A stretch of DNA of 64,000 nt from Actinomycetota bacterium. GTDB lineage: Bacteria; Actinomycetota; Actinomycetes; Nanopelagicales; Nanopelagicaceae. Shown here in pieces: positions 9,210 to 18,759 of the stretch. The notes beneath the pieces were generated by a model that saw nothing but the letters and a program-made list of their open reading frames with translations, searched no databases and was not told the origin of the DNA. The stretch covers positions 18,915-82,914 of the forward strand of contig WLMW01000001.1 in assembly GCA_009700025.1 (NCBI GenBank). The letters are read 5' to 3'. Within the stretch, counting starts at the first letter, position 1; each line of letters starts with the position of its first letter. A program made the translations under genes and the position numbers.

Positions 9210-11405
9210 CTATATCGGTGCTACGCCGGTGATGCGTGGGATTCGAAATGACTGAACTTCTCCAGTTGCATGGTCACGAGCAAGTAAGGCACCGGCACTC
9301 ACGCGGATGGGATCAATGATTCTGTGGGTTACAGAGCCATTATTGTCGGCATATCCAATGGATAGAGATTTTTCTTCTTTAATAAATTTCAGTACTAAAT
9401 CCATTGTTTCATTGGCTGTACTTCGTGGCAGCGCACCCAGAGCTTCATTTGCCACTTGTCGTAACCGTGTTTGTTTATGACTAGATTTTTCACCAGTTCG
9501 AATCGAACGCAAAGCATTCGTTAAAAGCTCTTGGGTTGGAATTTCAATCTCACCAATTACGCGAGGTGGTCGCGGTTTAGTTTGTGCGCGATTCAAACGT
9601 GGTCCACTCAAGAGCAATCCATTCGAAGATTCAGCCGAAGGAATGTATCCACATTCTCTTAAAATACGCATTGCATCTGTGGCATCGTGGTCACAGACAA
9701 TTACTTCAGGCGCAATTCGTCGAAGTGAGAGCACATCTAATTTCTTATCGTTCATAATCTGTGCAATGAGTGCAGTATCTTCACATCGTATAAAAGAAGA
9801 AGTGTTTCCTACCCGTAACTTGCCATGCTTTTTTGCAACATCAGCAATCAAATACTCAAGTGGTTGAGGCATGGAAGTTTTAGAGGTTTTAATGAGAAAA
9901 GCTGTAATTTCATCGCCTGTTTTGCCATGATCTAGTGCACGCCGGATTGTTGCCTCGCTAAAGCGATAAACAGTTGCACCGCCACGGCTTTCAATCTCAG
10001 CCATAATCGCTAACTGTTGCGAAATCTCATGTTCAAGTGGTCCGGGTGCAATCGCAGTATTGTCACTTTGAATAAGGATATGATCAACAGTCTTTGGCAA
10101 GTCTTCATTAATTACATTTAAATCCTCGCCACTTTGAAAGATGACGCCATACTTTGATATCGCCCCTTGCCCAGTGATTCCGAGCCACTCTGCTTCGCGT
10201 AAAGTCCAAGCAGATAAATCTTCTTGTGAAGAAGAGTTGCGTCGCACCGGAGCCCGCCAAGCCATCAGTGCATTAAAAGAAGACAAGTCTGGTGCTAGGG
10301 AGGGGTTTTCATTGAGAATTGAGAGCGCAAGGGCGCGCACGCGGGATGCATTTACCCTATCTAGTTCTGGTCCCAGTGCTGCAACATTTTTTGCTTCGGC
10401 TCTACCTACTAATCCGCTTACTCGAGATGTTATCAACCAAGCAGACGCGATTACTTGCCAGCGATCAGCAGGTGACTGCATAAGCCAGATATCAAACTTA
10501 TTACTTGGCATAATTCGGTCATCGGCATCGATACTTATTAATGAAGTTAAATATGCGAGTTCAGTGATGAAAGCCGCACATGACTCATCTACTCCAAGAT
10601 GGTTGGCAATAATTTTTAAATCTCGCACACCTAATCCACCAGCACGAAGTGCATCAGCAGGCTCTTCGGCCCAGAAATTTAATAGCTCTTCAACCCAGCG
10701 CAGCACTGTAGAAATATTTGCAATCGCTGCGAGATTAACTTGACGTTCATCACGTTTTGAACCAGTCAGGACTGGCGATTTAACTAAATTCTCTTTATGA
10801 GTTTTTCCTCCACGCAGATATAAGCCAACTTCTCTGGGCAAGATAACCGTGCGCTGATCTAATGGAAGTAAAAACTTTCGCTCAAGAAGCCAGGCAACAC
10901 CTGGGCCTGGATTTTTAATATCTCCAACACTTCCGCGCGGAGGCCCCCAAATGAGTCTTTCCAAAACCTTTGTTGCCTCAGTTGGAGCCTTGTCCAAATC
11001 ATCAAGTTTTAGTTTTATCATCGAAGTTGGTCCAAGACCTGCAGGTTCATTACCAATCACATCTCGCAGTTGCGACGGAAGACGCATGCCATCCTCAGAT
11101 GGATAGACGAGTCCAATAGAAATTAGATGAGAAAGGGCTTCTGCAGCGGCTTTATCGGTAAGTGCAACTAGCCCTTTCTGAGTGAAAGGTTCATTCAGAG
11201 CACCAGCAGCCTCGAGCACTTGGAACTGCCATTGATTTAGCGAGTCGATTGCCCGTGCCAAACTCGGAGCCGAGCAAGCACGTACAGCTAAAGATGCAAT
11301 ATCTGGTGGGACAGGTGTGATGAGATCAGGACGTGCGGAAAACAGTTCTAAAAAGGCAGCATCATCAATGCTACGTAAGTAGTCGGAGAATGAACGCATT
11401 TCCAT
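9210..11405 (-). CDS. Helicase-associated-domain protein, XPB partner (Rv0862c-like)
   Basis: This 731-residue protein belongs to the actinobacterial helicase-associated (XPB/Ssl2-like) family that sits next to XPB in mycobacteria. I see no Walker A or DEAD box, so it is probably not itself an ATPase. The central part (HILIQSDNTAIAPGPLEHEI onwards) matches the XPB N-terminal-like domain that precedes the motor in true XPB. The C-terminus (SIGYADNNGSVTHRIIDPIRV) resembles a WYL-like fold. Its position upstream of the peptidase and XPB on the same strand supports a shared DNA-repair role. The biochemical activity is unknown. Confidence 0.82.
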   Translation of the reverse strand: MEMRSFSDYLRSIDDAAFLELFSARPDLITPVPPDIASLAVRACSAPSLARAIDSLNQWQFQVLEAAGALNEPFTQKGLVALTDKAAAEALSHLISIGLVYPSEDGMRLPSQLRDVIGNEPAGLGPTSMIKLKLDDLDKAPTEATKVLERLIWGPPRGSVGDIKNPGPGVAWLLERKFLLPLDQRTVILPREVGLYLRGGKTHKENLVKSPVLTGSKRDERQVNLAAIANISTVLRWVEELLNFWAEEPADALRAGGLGVRDLKIIANHLGVDESCAAFITELAYLTSLISIDADDRIMPSNKFDIWLMQSPADRWQVIASAWLITSRVSGLVGRAEAKNVAALGPELDRVNASRVRALALSILNENPSLAPDLSSFNALMAWRAPVRRNSSSQEDLSAWTLREAEWLGITGQGAISKYGVIFQSGEDLNVINEDLPKTVDHILIQSDNTAIAPGPLEHEISQQLAIMAEIESRGGATVYRFSEATIRRALDHGKTGDEITAFLIKTSKTSMPQPLEYLIADVAKKHGKLRVGNTSSFIRCEDTALIAQIMNDKKLDVLSLRRIAPEVIVCDHDATDAMRILRECGYIPSAESSNGLLLSGPRLNRAQTKPRPPRVIGEIEIPTQELLTNALRSIRTGEKSSHKQTRLRQVANEALGALPRSTANETMDLVLKFIKEEKSLSIGYADNNGSVTHRIIDPIRVSAGALLARDHATGEVQSFRIPRITGVAPI

Positions 11406-11445
11406 AACTTGCTAACATTAGTGGGCGTTAGTGCTTATTGTGTAA

Positions 11446-12213
11446 TCAGCGCGACTTTCTGCGGGGAGTTAGCCACGTTGCGAGGGCGGCAAGGCGCACC
11501 ACGATGGGGGAAAGAGCGCGACCGATGAATCGAGCACGACGAAAATCATGTATCGGCCAACCCTCAGCCATTGCGCGTAACCCCAATATCGCATCTGGAT
11601 TTATCGCAGATGGATTCCCAACAGATTGCAACAGCGGTAAATCGTTGTTGCTGTCGGAGTATGCATAACAGTCGGCGAGATTAAATCCTTCTCGTTTGGC
11701 TAACTCCGTGATGGCAGTTGCTTTTTCTTTTCCATGAAGCAATGGACCAACCATTGCGCCTGTATACATGCCTTCATTTATTTCAGCTTTGCTGCCAAGA
11801 GCGCCAGTAAAACCTAATCGTTTAGCAATAAGAACTGCCATGTCTTCAGGGGCGGCAGTAACCAGCCAAACTTCTTCCTTGTTTGCAAGGTGCTTTTGTG
11901 CAATATCTATGGTGCCCTGCCACATAGCAGGAGATACAAATTCATCATAAATCTCTTGCGCAATCGCTTCAATATCTTTCACGCTATGACCACCGATGAA
12001 ATCAGTTGCAGATTTTTGGAAGCGAGCGATTTCTTCTTTATTCTCTTTTCCCGTTAAGCGAAATCTCAGATTTGCGAGCACAAAGCGAGAAATATCCTTC
12101 TTCGTGAAGTAACCACGCTGATACATGCCTCGACCTAAAAAATAGATCGTTGAGCCACGAATCAGCGTGTTATCAACGTCGAAAAAGGCCGCTCGTTTCG
12201 CCGTGAGTGCCAT
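11446..12213 (-). CDS. HAD superfamily hydrolase, subfamily IB (SerB-like)
   Basis: This 255-residue phosphatase has HAD motif I FFDVDNTLI, with the catalytic Asp near residue 11, motif II WLVTAAPEDM with the Ser/Thr step, and motif IV YAYSDSNNDLPLL. This is the HAD-IB layout shared with phosphoserine phosphatase and related lipid phosphatases. The C-terminus is basic (RKSR). The real substrate cannot be assigned. It diverges from the histidine phosphatase gene at 12264 across a 50 bp gap. Confidence 0.9.
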   Translation of the reverse strand: MALTAKRAAFFDVDNTLIRGSTIYFLGRGMYQRGYFTKKDISRFVLANLRFRLTGKENKEEIARFQKSATDFIGGHSVKDIEAIAQEIYDEFVSPAMWQGTIDIAQKHLANKEEVWLVTAAPEDMAVLIAKRLGFTGALGSKAEINEGMYTGAMVGPLLHGKEKATAITELAKREGFNLADCYAYSDSNNDLPLLQSVGNPSAINPDAILGLRAMAEGWPIHDFRRARFIGRALSPIVVRLAALATWLTPRRKSR

Positions 12214-12263
12214 GTCACTACCTTAACTAACTTGCTCCATAAGTGAGGCTTTATGATTGAGCA

Positions 12264-12884
12264 ATGAGTTCATCGGTCCACGTGATTCGTCACGGCGAAG
12301 TAGAAAATCCAGGCAAAATTCTCTACGGTCGTCAACCGGGATGGACTCTTTCTACACGTGGCCAAGAAATGGCTCAGGTATTAGGTGATTGGTCGAAATC
12401 AATTGACCTTGGAGCACTCCATGTCTCACCCTTGCAACGGGCACAAGAAACGGCAGCTCCGATTTCGGCAGCACATAAGATTGCAATTACAACTGATGAG
12501 CGATTAATCGAAGCAGCAAATGTTTTTGAGGGTAAACCATTCGGCGTTGGCGATGGTGTATTACGCCACCCGGGTGCATGGCGCTATTTATGGAATCCAT
12601 GGCAACCATCGTGGGGTGAACCATACGACGAGCAGATTAATAGAATGCTGGCAGCAATTTTTGCCGCGCGTGATAGCGCACAAGGTAAAGATGCCATCTG
12701 TATTTCTCATCAACTCCCGATTTGGATTCTGCGAAGTGCAATCGAAAATCGACGCTTATTACATGATCCACGTAAACGCGAATGCTCGTTGGCATCGGTG
12801 ACTAGTGTGCACTTTGATGATGACGGACTCATCTCTGGTCTCACTTACTCTGAACCTGCACGCCACTTGCTGCCAAAGAAATAA
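12264..12884 (+). CDS. Histidine phosphatase family protein
   Basis: This 206-residue phosphoglycerate-mutase-like phosphatase carries the RHG catalytic motif in HVIRHGEVENPG near residue 10, and the second catalytic His in CISHQLPIW. The substrate is unknown. It is the first gene of a tight plus-strand run (TlpA, CcdA, ResB, CcsB). I associate such a phosphatase with the cytochrome c maturation cluster of other actinobacteria. The stop TAA (12882-12884) is one base before the next start. Confidence 0.88.
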   Translation: MSSSVHVIRHGEVENPGKILYGRQPGWTLSTRGQEMAQVLGDWSKSIDLGALHVSPLQRAQETAAPISAAHKIAITTDERLIEAANVFEGKPFGVGDGVLRHPGAWRYLWNPWQPSWGEPYDEQINRMLAAIFAARDSAQGKDAICISHQLPIWILRSAIENRRLLHDPRKRECSLASVTSVHFDDDGLISGLTYSEPARHLLPKK

Positions 12885-12885
12885 A

Positions 12886-13431
12886 ATGAAGCACATTTAT
12901 CGATTTCTTCTGATACTACTCACTGTATTTTTGATATCGAGTTGCAGTGGTGGTGGCTCTTCTAGCACCCAGGAGAGTTTTGTTTCTGGCAATGGATCCG
13001 TGACTTTCATAAAGTCAGGAGACAGAGTTCAAGCGCCCACACTAGTTGGAATGACTTTATCGGGAACAAACTATTCACATGGTTTTGGCCGAGTTACGGT
13101 AGTTAATGTTTGGGCTTCATGGTGCGCTCCGTGCCGCGCAGAAATTCCAACTCTTATTGCGCTTTCAAAGAAATATAGTGATGTTACTTTTCTTGGAATT
13201 TTGACACGGGACAATCCACCTACAGCCGAAGCTTTTCAGCGGCGATTTAAAATTCCGTATCCAACCTTGATTGATGATACGATTTTGCTCGGGTTTAAGG
13301 GCTCATTGGCGGCGAATGCAATTCCATCAACGGTTGTTATCGACAAAAACGGGAAGGTAGCAGGACGCATTTCTGGTGAAGTCACTGTTGCATCGCTTTC
13401 AGATTTGATTGAAAAAGTGAGCACAGAATGA
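12886..13431 (+). CDS. TlpA/ResA-like thiol-disulfide oxidoreductase lipoprotein
   Basis: The track starts this frame at 12805, inside the previous gene. The ATG at 12886 gives a proper export signal: MKHIYR, a hydrophobic core, and lipobox LISSC with Cys near residue 20 (181 residues). The thioredoxin fold has the active site WASWCAPCRAEIP. It should sit on the outer face of the membrane and keep the CXXCH haem-binding cysteines of apocytochrome c reduced, receiving electrons from CcdA encoded next. Its end overlaps the ccdA start by 4 bp (ATGA). Confidence 0.9.
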   Translation: MKHIYRFLLILLTVFLISSCSGGGSSSTQESFVSGNGSVTFIKSGDRVQAPTLVGMTLSGTNYSHGFGRVTVVNVWASWCAPCRAEIPTLIALSKKYSDVTFLGILTRDNPPTAEAFQRRFKIPYPTLIDDTILLGFKGSLAANAIPSTVVIDKNGKVAGRISGEVTVASLSDLIEKVSTE

Positions 13432-14153
13432 AAGATTTCTTTGTCGAGCAGATTCTAAGTGGCTTCTTAATTACTGCATTCCCGATTGCTTTCATTGCTG
13501 GCTTGATCTCTTTTCTATCCCCTTGTGTTCTGCCACTCGTACCCGGATATATATCTTTCGCGGCAGGATTTTCGTCTAGTCGAGGAAAAATATTTATTGG
13601 CTCCACTTTATTTGTCATGGGTTTTTCAATTGTATTTATCTCTTACGGTACTTTGTTTGGCGGAATTGGTAATGAACTTATCGCGCGCGAGGCAATAATT
13701 TCGCGATTTCTTGGTCTGCTGACAATATTCCTAGGCTTTATTTTCCTCGGAAAGTTCCCGATGACACCTACATTTCGTCCCAGCATTAAAACAACAGGTG
13801 GATTAATCGGAGCACCACTACTTGGATTCTTATTTGGAATTGGCTGGACTCCTTGCATTGGTCCGGCACTTGCTGCGGTACAAACTTTGGCATTTCAAGA
13901 GTCAAGCGCCTTACGTGGTGCAGTTCTTTCATTTGGCTATTGCTTAGGTCTAGGTATTCCATTTATTGCTTCGGGAGTTTTTCTAGATCGTTCTCAAAAA
14001 CTTCGCAAATTCCTGGTTCGCCGAGGAGATTTGATTTCAAAAATTGGTGGGATATTTCTCATCACAATTGGAGTTTTACAAGTCACTGGCACATGGGGTC
14101 AGATTATGAATTCTTTACGCTCGACAATCTCAGATTTTATTCCGGTTGTATAG
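13428..14153 (+). CDS. ccdA: Cytochrome c biogenesis protein CcdA
   Basis: This 241-residue membrane protein of the DsbD/CcdA family carries reducing equivalents from cytoplasmic thioredoxin across the membrane to TlpA. About six hydrophobic segments are visible. The conserved pair of cysteines is in LSPCVLPLVPGY (first helix) and GWTPCIGP (fourth helix). Its start overlaps tlpA and its stop abuts the ResB start at 14154, so translation is probably coupled. Confidence 0.93.
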   Translation: MKDFFVEQILSGFLITAFPIAFIAGLISFLSPCVLPLVPGYISFAAGFSSSRGKIFIGSTLFVMGFSIVFISYGTLFGGIGNELIAREAIISRFLGLLTIFLGFIFLGKFPMTPTFRPSIKTTGGLIGAPLLGFLFGIGWTPCIGPALAAVQTLAFQESSALRGAVLSFGYCLGLGIPFIASGVFLDRSQKLRKFLVRRGDLISKIGGIFLITIGVLQVTGTWGQIMNSLRSTISDFIPVV

Positions 14154-15635
14154 ATGACAAACGACGTACAACTTCCAGAGCTCGATAGTGTGGGCTTATT
14201 GCGTTACGGGTGGCGTCAATTAACGAGCATGCGTACCGCATTAATTCTGCTTATGCTATTGGGAATTGCAGCCATACCTGGCTCACTGGTTCCGCAGCGG
14301 ACACAAAATCCAATGGCTGTGAGTGCGGCCTTCAAGGGTTCGCCAGAACTCTCACAATGGATGGACCGTTTATCACTCTTTGATGTCTATGGTTCCCCCT
14401 GGTTTAGTGCGATTTATATACTCCTGTTTATTTCGCTGATTGGATGTGTGCTTCCGCGCACTTTCGAGCATTTTCATGCAGCTCGTGCACTACCACCTGC
14501 AACTCCTAAAAATCTGAATCGTATGGAGTTCTATTCAAGTTGGCCTGCTACGGGCAATGAACTAGAAGCTGCTCGAAAGTGGTTCAAGACCAATAGATTT
14601 AGAATTTTAGAAAAAGATGGTTCAATTTCTGCAGAGAAAGGTTTTTTACGAGAAACAGGTAATCTTTTCTTTCACTTGGCTCTCATTTTAATTTTACTTG
14701 GAATATCTCTTTCTTCGTTATTTGGAATGCGTGGTGATGCAATTCTTAATGTGGGTGAAAGATTCGTTAATACACCAACAAGCTATGACTCCTTAGCTTA
14801 TGGAAAACTTTTTAAAGATGGAAAACTTGAGAGTTTTATTCTCAATATTGATAATTTTGATGCTAAATATAATATTGTCACAAACGCACCCGAAGATTAC
14901 ACACTCAGTATCTCTCTACGGCGTGGGAATCTAGAAAATATTGAAAAGCATTTAATTAAAGTTAATTCCCCGCTTGCAATAGGAAACACGAAGATTTATC
15001 TGCAGGCTAATGGATATTCACCAGTTGTGACTGTTCGAGATTCAAAAGGTAACGTTGCCATGCAAGGTCCAATTCCATTCTTGTCACAAGATGGAAACCT
15101 CCGATCAATTGGTGCGATAAAAGTTCCAGATGCAGATCCACAAGTTGGTTTCGTTGGATCCTTTGTTCCAACTTATGCACGCAGTAATGGAAATGGCGCA
15201 ATTAGTGTTTTCCCTCAAGCTCTAGATCCGCGACTTTTACTCGCAGCATGGAGCGGTGATCTCGGGCTTGATTCAGGGACTCCTCAATCTGTTTATCGAA
15301 TCGACACGTCATCTATGTCACAGTTGGGGCTTAAGTCCTTGAAACCTGGTGAAGTTTTTATCTATCCGGGTGGCTCAATAACCTTTGAAGGATATGTGCA
15401 ATGGGTGAACCTTCAAATTGTGAATGACCCCGGGAAGAACTTTGCACTTCTCGGGGCTATTGTTGCCATCCTCGGTTTACTCGCATCGCTCTTTACTCGC
15501 CGTCGTAGAATCTGGATTCGTGTCGGAGATGTAGTAGAAGTTGCCGGTCTTGCAAAAAATGCAGCACCAGGGTTAGAGCAAGAGTTGAAAGTCTTTATTG
15601 AAGCGGTAAAGAGTGAAGCAAAAGGAGAGAAGTAA
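14154..15635 (+). CDS. resB: Cytochrome c biogenesis protein ResB
   Basis: This 493-residue integral membrane protein is the ResB/Ccs1 half of the System II haem-delivery and cytochrome c synthetase complex. There are hydrophobic helices near residues 25-45 and 75-95, another near 165-185 (LFFHLALILILLGISLS), a large extracytoplasmic domain, and a final helix (NFALLGAIVAILGLLASLF). The domain layout and length match the family. The CcsB gene starts directly at its stop, so the two partners are made together. Confidence 0.93.
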   Translation: MTNDVQLPELDSVGLLRYGWRQLTSMRTALILLMLLGIAAIPGSLVPQRTQNPMAVSAAFKGSPELSQWMDRLSLFDVYGSPWFSAIYILLFISLIGCVLPRTFEHFHAARALPPATPKNLNRMEFYSSWPATGNELEAARKWFKTNRFRILEKDGSISAEKGFLRETGNLFFHLALILILLGISLSSLFGMRGDAILNVGERFVNTPTSYDSLAYGKLFKDGKLESFILNIDNFDAKYNIVTNAPEDYTLSISLRRGNLENIEKHLIKVNSPLAIGNTKIYLQANGYSPVVTVRDSKGNVAMQGPIPFLSQDGNLRSIGAIKVPDADPQVGFVGSFVPTYARSNGNGAISVFPQALDPRLLLAAWSGDLGLDSGTPQSVYRIDTSSMSQLGLKSLKPGEVFIYPGGSITFEGYVQWVNLQIVNDPGKNFALLGAIVAILGLLASLFTRRRRIWIRVGDVVEVAGLAKNAAPGLEQELKVFIEAVKSEAKGEK

Positions 15636-16529
15636 ATGTCACGCACCTGGGCCTATCTCTCGAACTATTTAATTTATTCATCAATGGCTGTTTATACACT
15701 CTCGTTTTTTGCTCATGCAGTAGAAACAGCTTGGGCGGTAAAGATAACTAAGGTATCTACCGATAAAAACTTAGATTATAAACGCACTGAAAAAGTTGCT
15801 CGTATTGCAACAGCGATGATGATTCTTGGTTTCATTCTTTTATTTGCAGGCGTTATCGCGCGTGGGATTTCGGCTGGTCGAGTGCCTTGGGGCAACATGT
15901 ACGAGTTCTCAATTACAGGCGCACTTGCATTTTCTGGTGCATATTTAGTTGCATTGCGTAAACATGATTTACGTTGGTTAGGACTTTTGGTTTCAATTGC
16001 AGTCCTATTGACATTAGGTACTGCAGTTGCCGTTTTATATCGACCAAGTGCGCCACTTGTTCCAGCGCTTAAATCAACTTGGTTAGTAATTCATGTTTCT
16101 GCCGCAATTATTTCAGGTGGAGTCTTCTTGCTTGCAAATGCAGTTGCTGCGGCATATCTCTATTTGGATTCAATGGAGTCTAAAGGTGAACGTTCTCATT
16201 GGGCCAAACGTCTTCCATCGCTTGAGTATTTGGATCAACTCTCATATCGACTAGTTGCATTTGTTTTTCCCTTATGGACTTTTGCCGTCATCGCAGGTGC
16301 TATCTGGGCAGAAAGCGCTTGGGGTCGCTATTGGGGTTGGGATCCAAAAGAGACTTGGGCATTCATTACTTGGGTTGCATATGCAGCATATTTACATGCG
16401 CGCGTAACTATAGGTTGGCGTGGACGTAGAGCAGCCTGGCTCTGTTTATTTGCGGGTTCAACATTTTTGTTTAACTATGTATATGTAAATATTTGGGGAA
16501 CTGGCAAGCACACATATTCGGGGCTTTAA
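15636..16529 (+). CDS. ccsB: Cytochrome c biogenesis protein CcsB (CcsA/ResC family)
   Basis: This 297-residue polytopic membrane protein has the haem-handling tryptophan-rich WWD signature GRYWGWDPKETWAFITW between two helices. External haem-ligand histidines are plausible in VIHVSAA and WGTGKHTYSGL. With ResB it forms the System II synthetase that attaches haem to exported apocytochromes. It is the last gene of the 12264-16529 operon. Its stop overlaps the convergent small membrane-protein gene by 4 bp. Confidence 0.94.
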   Translation: MSRTWAYLSNYLIYSSMAVYTLSFFAHAVETAWAVKITKVSTDKNLDYKRTEKVARIATAMMILGFILLFAGVIARGISAGRVPWGNMYEFSITGALAFSGAYLVALRKHDLRWLGLLVSIAVLLTLGTAVAVLYRPSAPLVPALKSTWLVIHVSAAIISGGVFLLANAVAAAYLYLDSMESKGERSHWAKRLPSLEYLDQLSYRLVAFVFPLWTFAVIAGAIWAESAWGRYWGWDPKETWAFITWVAYAAYLHARVTIGWRGRRAAWLCLFAGSTFLFNYVYVNIWGTGKHTYSGL

Positions 16530-16789
16530 AGCTTTCTTAAGAAATCCGGATCATCATCTGGTGGAAGGATGCGTCGTCTAGGGCCTCTGTTACCTTTTGG
16601 TTTATTTCTACCAGCTACAAGATAGGCCAGTGGACCTATTGCCAATGCTTGAGGACCTAAGAGAATTATTATTAATAGCCAGCCCCACTTAGGGAGATTT
16701 CTAATGTGTGACTCATCTGAGCGCGCACAATCCACAAGAGCGTAGATGGTTAAGCCGAAGACAAGGATTGCAGGGATTATGCGTGACAT
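16526..16789 (-). CDS. Small membrane protein with phospholipase D-nuclease N-terminal-like domain
   Basis: I choose the ATG at 16789, giving 87 residues starting MSRIIPAIL, over the longer track start. Two hydrophobic helices flank a short polar loop containing the DCARSD segment: IIPAILVFGLTIYALVDCARSD, then WGWLLIIILLGPQALAIG. This is the pattern of the PLDc_N family, which is found alone in many actinobacteria. The tail is basic (KPKGNRGPRRR). No catalytic site is present and its role is unknown. It lies 4 bp downstream of menA on the same strand. Confidence 0.75.
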   Translation of the reverse strand: MSRIIPAILVFGLTIYALVDCARSDESHIRNLPKWGWLLIIILLGPQALAIGPLAYLVAGRNKPKGNRGPRRRILPPDDDPDFLRKL

Positions 16790-16793
16790 GGTT

Positions 16794-17642
16794 TTAGTAT
16801 ATCGCCAGACCAGTCGCAAACAACAGCGCGAAAATTAGCTGGAGCTTTCCAGTCTTTCCTAAAAGTGGGATTAAATCCTTACCATTCACTCCGCTCATGA
16901 CTTGGCGCGCAAGCGAAAAAGTGAGAGGTGCAACTAATAGCGTTAAAAGTGCAGCTGGTCTAAAAGTAGCAATAGCAGCGGTGTGAGCAAGAACGAGCAG
17001 TGCAACAAAGCCACGTCGCGCTGCCAAATCTCCCACGCGCACAGCCAGAGTTTTTTTGCCTACCAAAGCATCCTGATTCAGATCCCGCAGATTGTTGATA
17101 GCAAGAATTGCACAAGAGAGGGCTCCCATAGGAATTGCAACAATGAAACTCATTAAGGTAATTCTTTCAGTCTGAACATAGAAACTTCCAACGGTGGCAA
17201 CTAAACCAAAGAAAACAAAGACTGATAATTCCCCAAAACCAATGTAACCGTATGGTTTACGCCCTCCTGTGTAATTCCAAGCCGCAGCAATTGCAATAAC
17301 TCCAACAAAAATGAGAACAGGTGACGTCAACATTGCTAAGCACAGGCCACAAATAGATGCGATTCCAAATGATATGAATGCGGCGATTTTTACACTCTGG
17401 GCAGTCGCTAGACCACTTGCAACAAGACGTGTAGGTCCAACGCGATTCGTATCTGTGCCTTTAACTCCATCAGAGTAATCATTTGCAAAGTTAACGCCGA
17501 TTTGAAGCCATAGCGAAACCATTAGGGCAAGAGCGGCACGAAACCAGTTGAATTCAAGCCCAGCAAGCGAAGAGGCAACCAAGACTGGCGCAATCGCCGC
17601 GGGAAGCGTGCGTGGTCGCGCTCCGATGAGCCATCTATTCAT
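16794..17642 (-). CDS. menA: 1,4-dihydroxy-2-naphthoate polyprenyltransferase
   Basis: This 282-residue UbiA-family membrane enzyme attaches the polyprenyl tail to 1,4-dihydroxy-2-naphthoate to make demethylmenaquinone. The first Asp-rich motif NFANDYSDGVKGTD binds Mg-diphosphate. A second lies in AINNLRDLNQD. Many hydrophobic helices are visible, and PLLGKTGKLQL near the end is typical of MenA. It overlaps menE by 8 bp. The tail donor may come from the polyprenyl synthase at 39796. Confidence 0.94.
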   Translation of the reverse strand: MNRWLIGARPRTLPAAIAPVLVASSLAGLEFNWFRAALALMVSLWLQIGVNFANDYSDGVKGTDTNRVGPTRLVASGLATAQSVKIAAFISFGIASICGLCLAMLTSPVLIFVGVIAIAAAWNYTGGRKPYGYIGFGELSVFVFFGLVATVGSFYVQTERITLMSFIVAIPMGALSCAILAINNLRDLNQDALVGKKTLAVRVGDLAARRGFVALLVLAHTAAIATFRPAALLTLLVAPLTFSLARQVMSGVNGKDLIPLLGKTGKLQLIFALLFATGLAIY

Positions 17643-18711
17643 GTTCCACCAATTCCAAGAGAGCTACGCGGTCTACTTTGCCAATACCAAGTAATGGTAG
17701 TGACTTCAGCCGATGAATTCCTTTGGGTTTTGCGATTTGTCCAAAAGCCGCTTCCAAGAAATGTGAAATTTCGGTTTCATTCGCATCACCAACAATCGCT
17801 AAGTGGAGTGCTTGTCCCCATTGAGGATCATTGATTGCAAATGCGGCGCACTCAATATCGGGATAACGAACCGAAAGCGTTGCTTCAATTGCAGTAAGAG
17901 AGAGATTTTCACCACCAGTAATTATTACATCATCTGCACGACCAATTACACGAAGTCTTCCATCAATAATTTCTCCAAGATCATTTGAAATAAACCAACC
18001 TTCATTAATATTAAATAGATCTGGAGCATTCAAGTAATTATTTGCTACAACAGGTCCACGTATTTTGATCAAGCCTTCATTAGTCAATCCAAACTCAACA
18101 CCCTTGAGTGCTTGACCATCATAAATACAACCACCACATGTTTCGGTCATTCCATATGTTTCAATAACTTTTATACCTGCACTTTGTGCTTGCAAACGTA
18201 GTGATGAACTGAGAGCAGCACCGCCGACTAAAACTGCTGTAGCACTTTGTAAATGACTTAACAAACGTTCATCGGAATTTAATGCACGAAACAATTGAGT
18301 AGGTACAATCGAAGTAAAATCAACTTTTGGATAATTTCCTATTGAATTGCGTAAATCAATGGGAAGTGTTCCAACTTCCATCGAGCGAATAATTACATTT
18401 ACCGCTGCAATATGAGTAGCAGGGAGTAATAAAGACCACTGTGCGCCTAACTCTGCACCAATAAAAGCATTCGATGCCTGCGCAGATGCAATGAGGTTCC
18501 TACGAGTAAATGCGACTTCTTTACTTATTCCAGTGCTTCCGCTTGTACCAACAACGATGGCGATATTTTTTGGTGCGGATTCCGAATTGACATCCCCAAA
18601 GCCCAGTGCAGGCCCAGCTCCGACCAGGGCAGCGGTGATTTGCACCGCCAACTGCGTGATTTCAATCGCAGGGCTGGCGCGTACCAGTTCTCGTTGTGAC
18701 GACATGTCCAT
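17635..18711 (-). CDS. menE: o-Succinylbenzoate-CoA ligase
   Basis: This 358-residue ANL-superfamily adenylating enzyme is shorter than typical MenE (about 450-490), like other actinobacterial forms. It has the P-loop-like VVGTSGSTGISKE, the core IETYGMTETCGG, the hinge-region GRADDVIITGGENLS, and a C-terminal catalytic lysine in GIGKVDR. It converts o-succinylbenzoate to its CoA ester, the substrate for MenB, which is encoded divergently 48 bp away. Other acyl-CoA ligases look similar, but the men context makes MenE the likely assignment. Confidence 0.9.
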   Translation of the reverse strand: MDMSSQRELVRASPAIEITQLAVQITAALVGAGPALGFGDVNSESAPKNIAIVVGTSGSTGISKEVAFTRRNLIASAQASNAFIGAELGAQWSLLLPATHIAAVNVIIRSMEVGTLPIDLRNSIGNYPKVDFTSIVPTQLFRALNSDERLLSHLQSATAVLVGGAALSSSLRLQAQSAGIKVIETYGMTETCGGCIYDGQALKGVEFGLTNEGLIKIRGPVVANNYLNAPDLFNINEGWFISNDLGEIIDGRLRVIGRADDVIITGGENLSLTAIEATLSVRYPDIECAAFAINDPQWGQALHLAIVGDANETEISHFLEAAFGQIAKPKGIHRLKSLPLLGIGKVDRVALLELVEHE

Positions 18712-18759
18712 TGCAGCCGTAGGCTATCGCTTGCAACGAGTGAATTGAAATGAGGAGAT

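Noticed and set aside
10141-10743. 200-residue plus-strand ORF inside the helicase-associated gene
   Set aside because: It is the antisense shadow of a conserved coding region, has low-complexity Ser/Ala composition and no recognisable domain.
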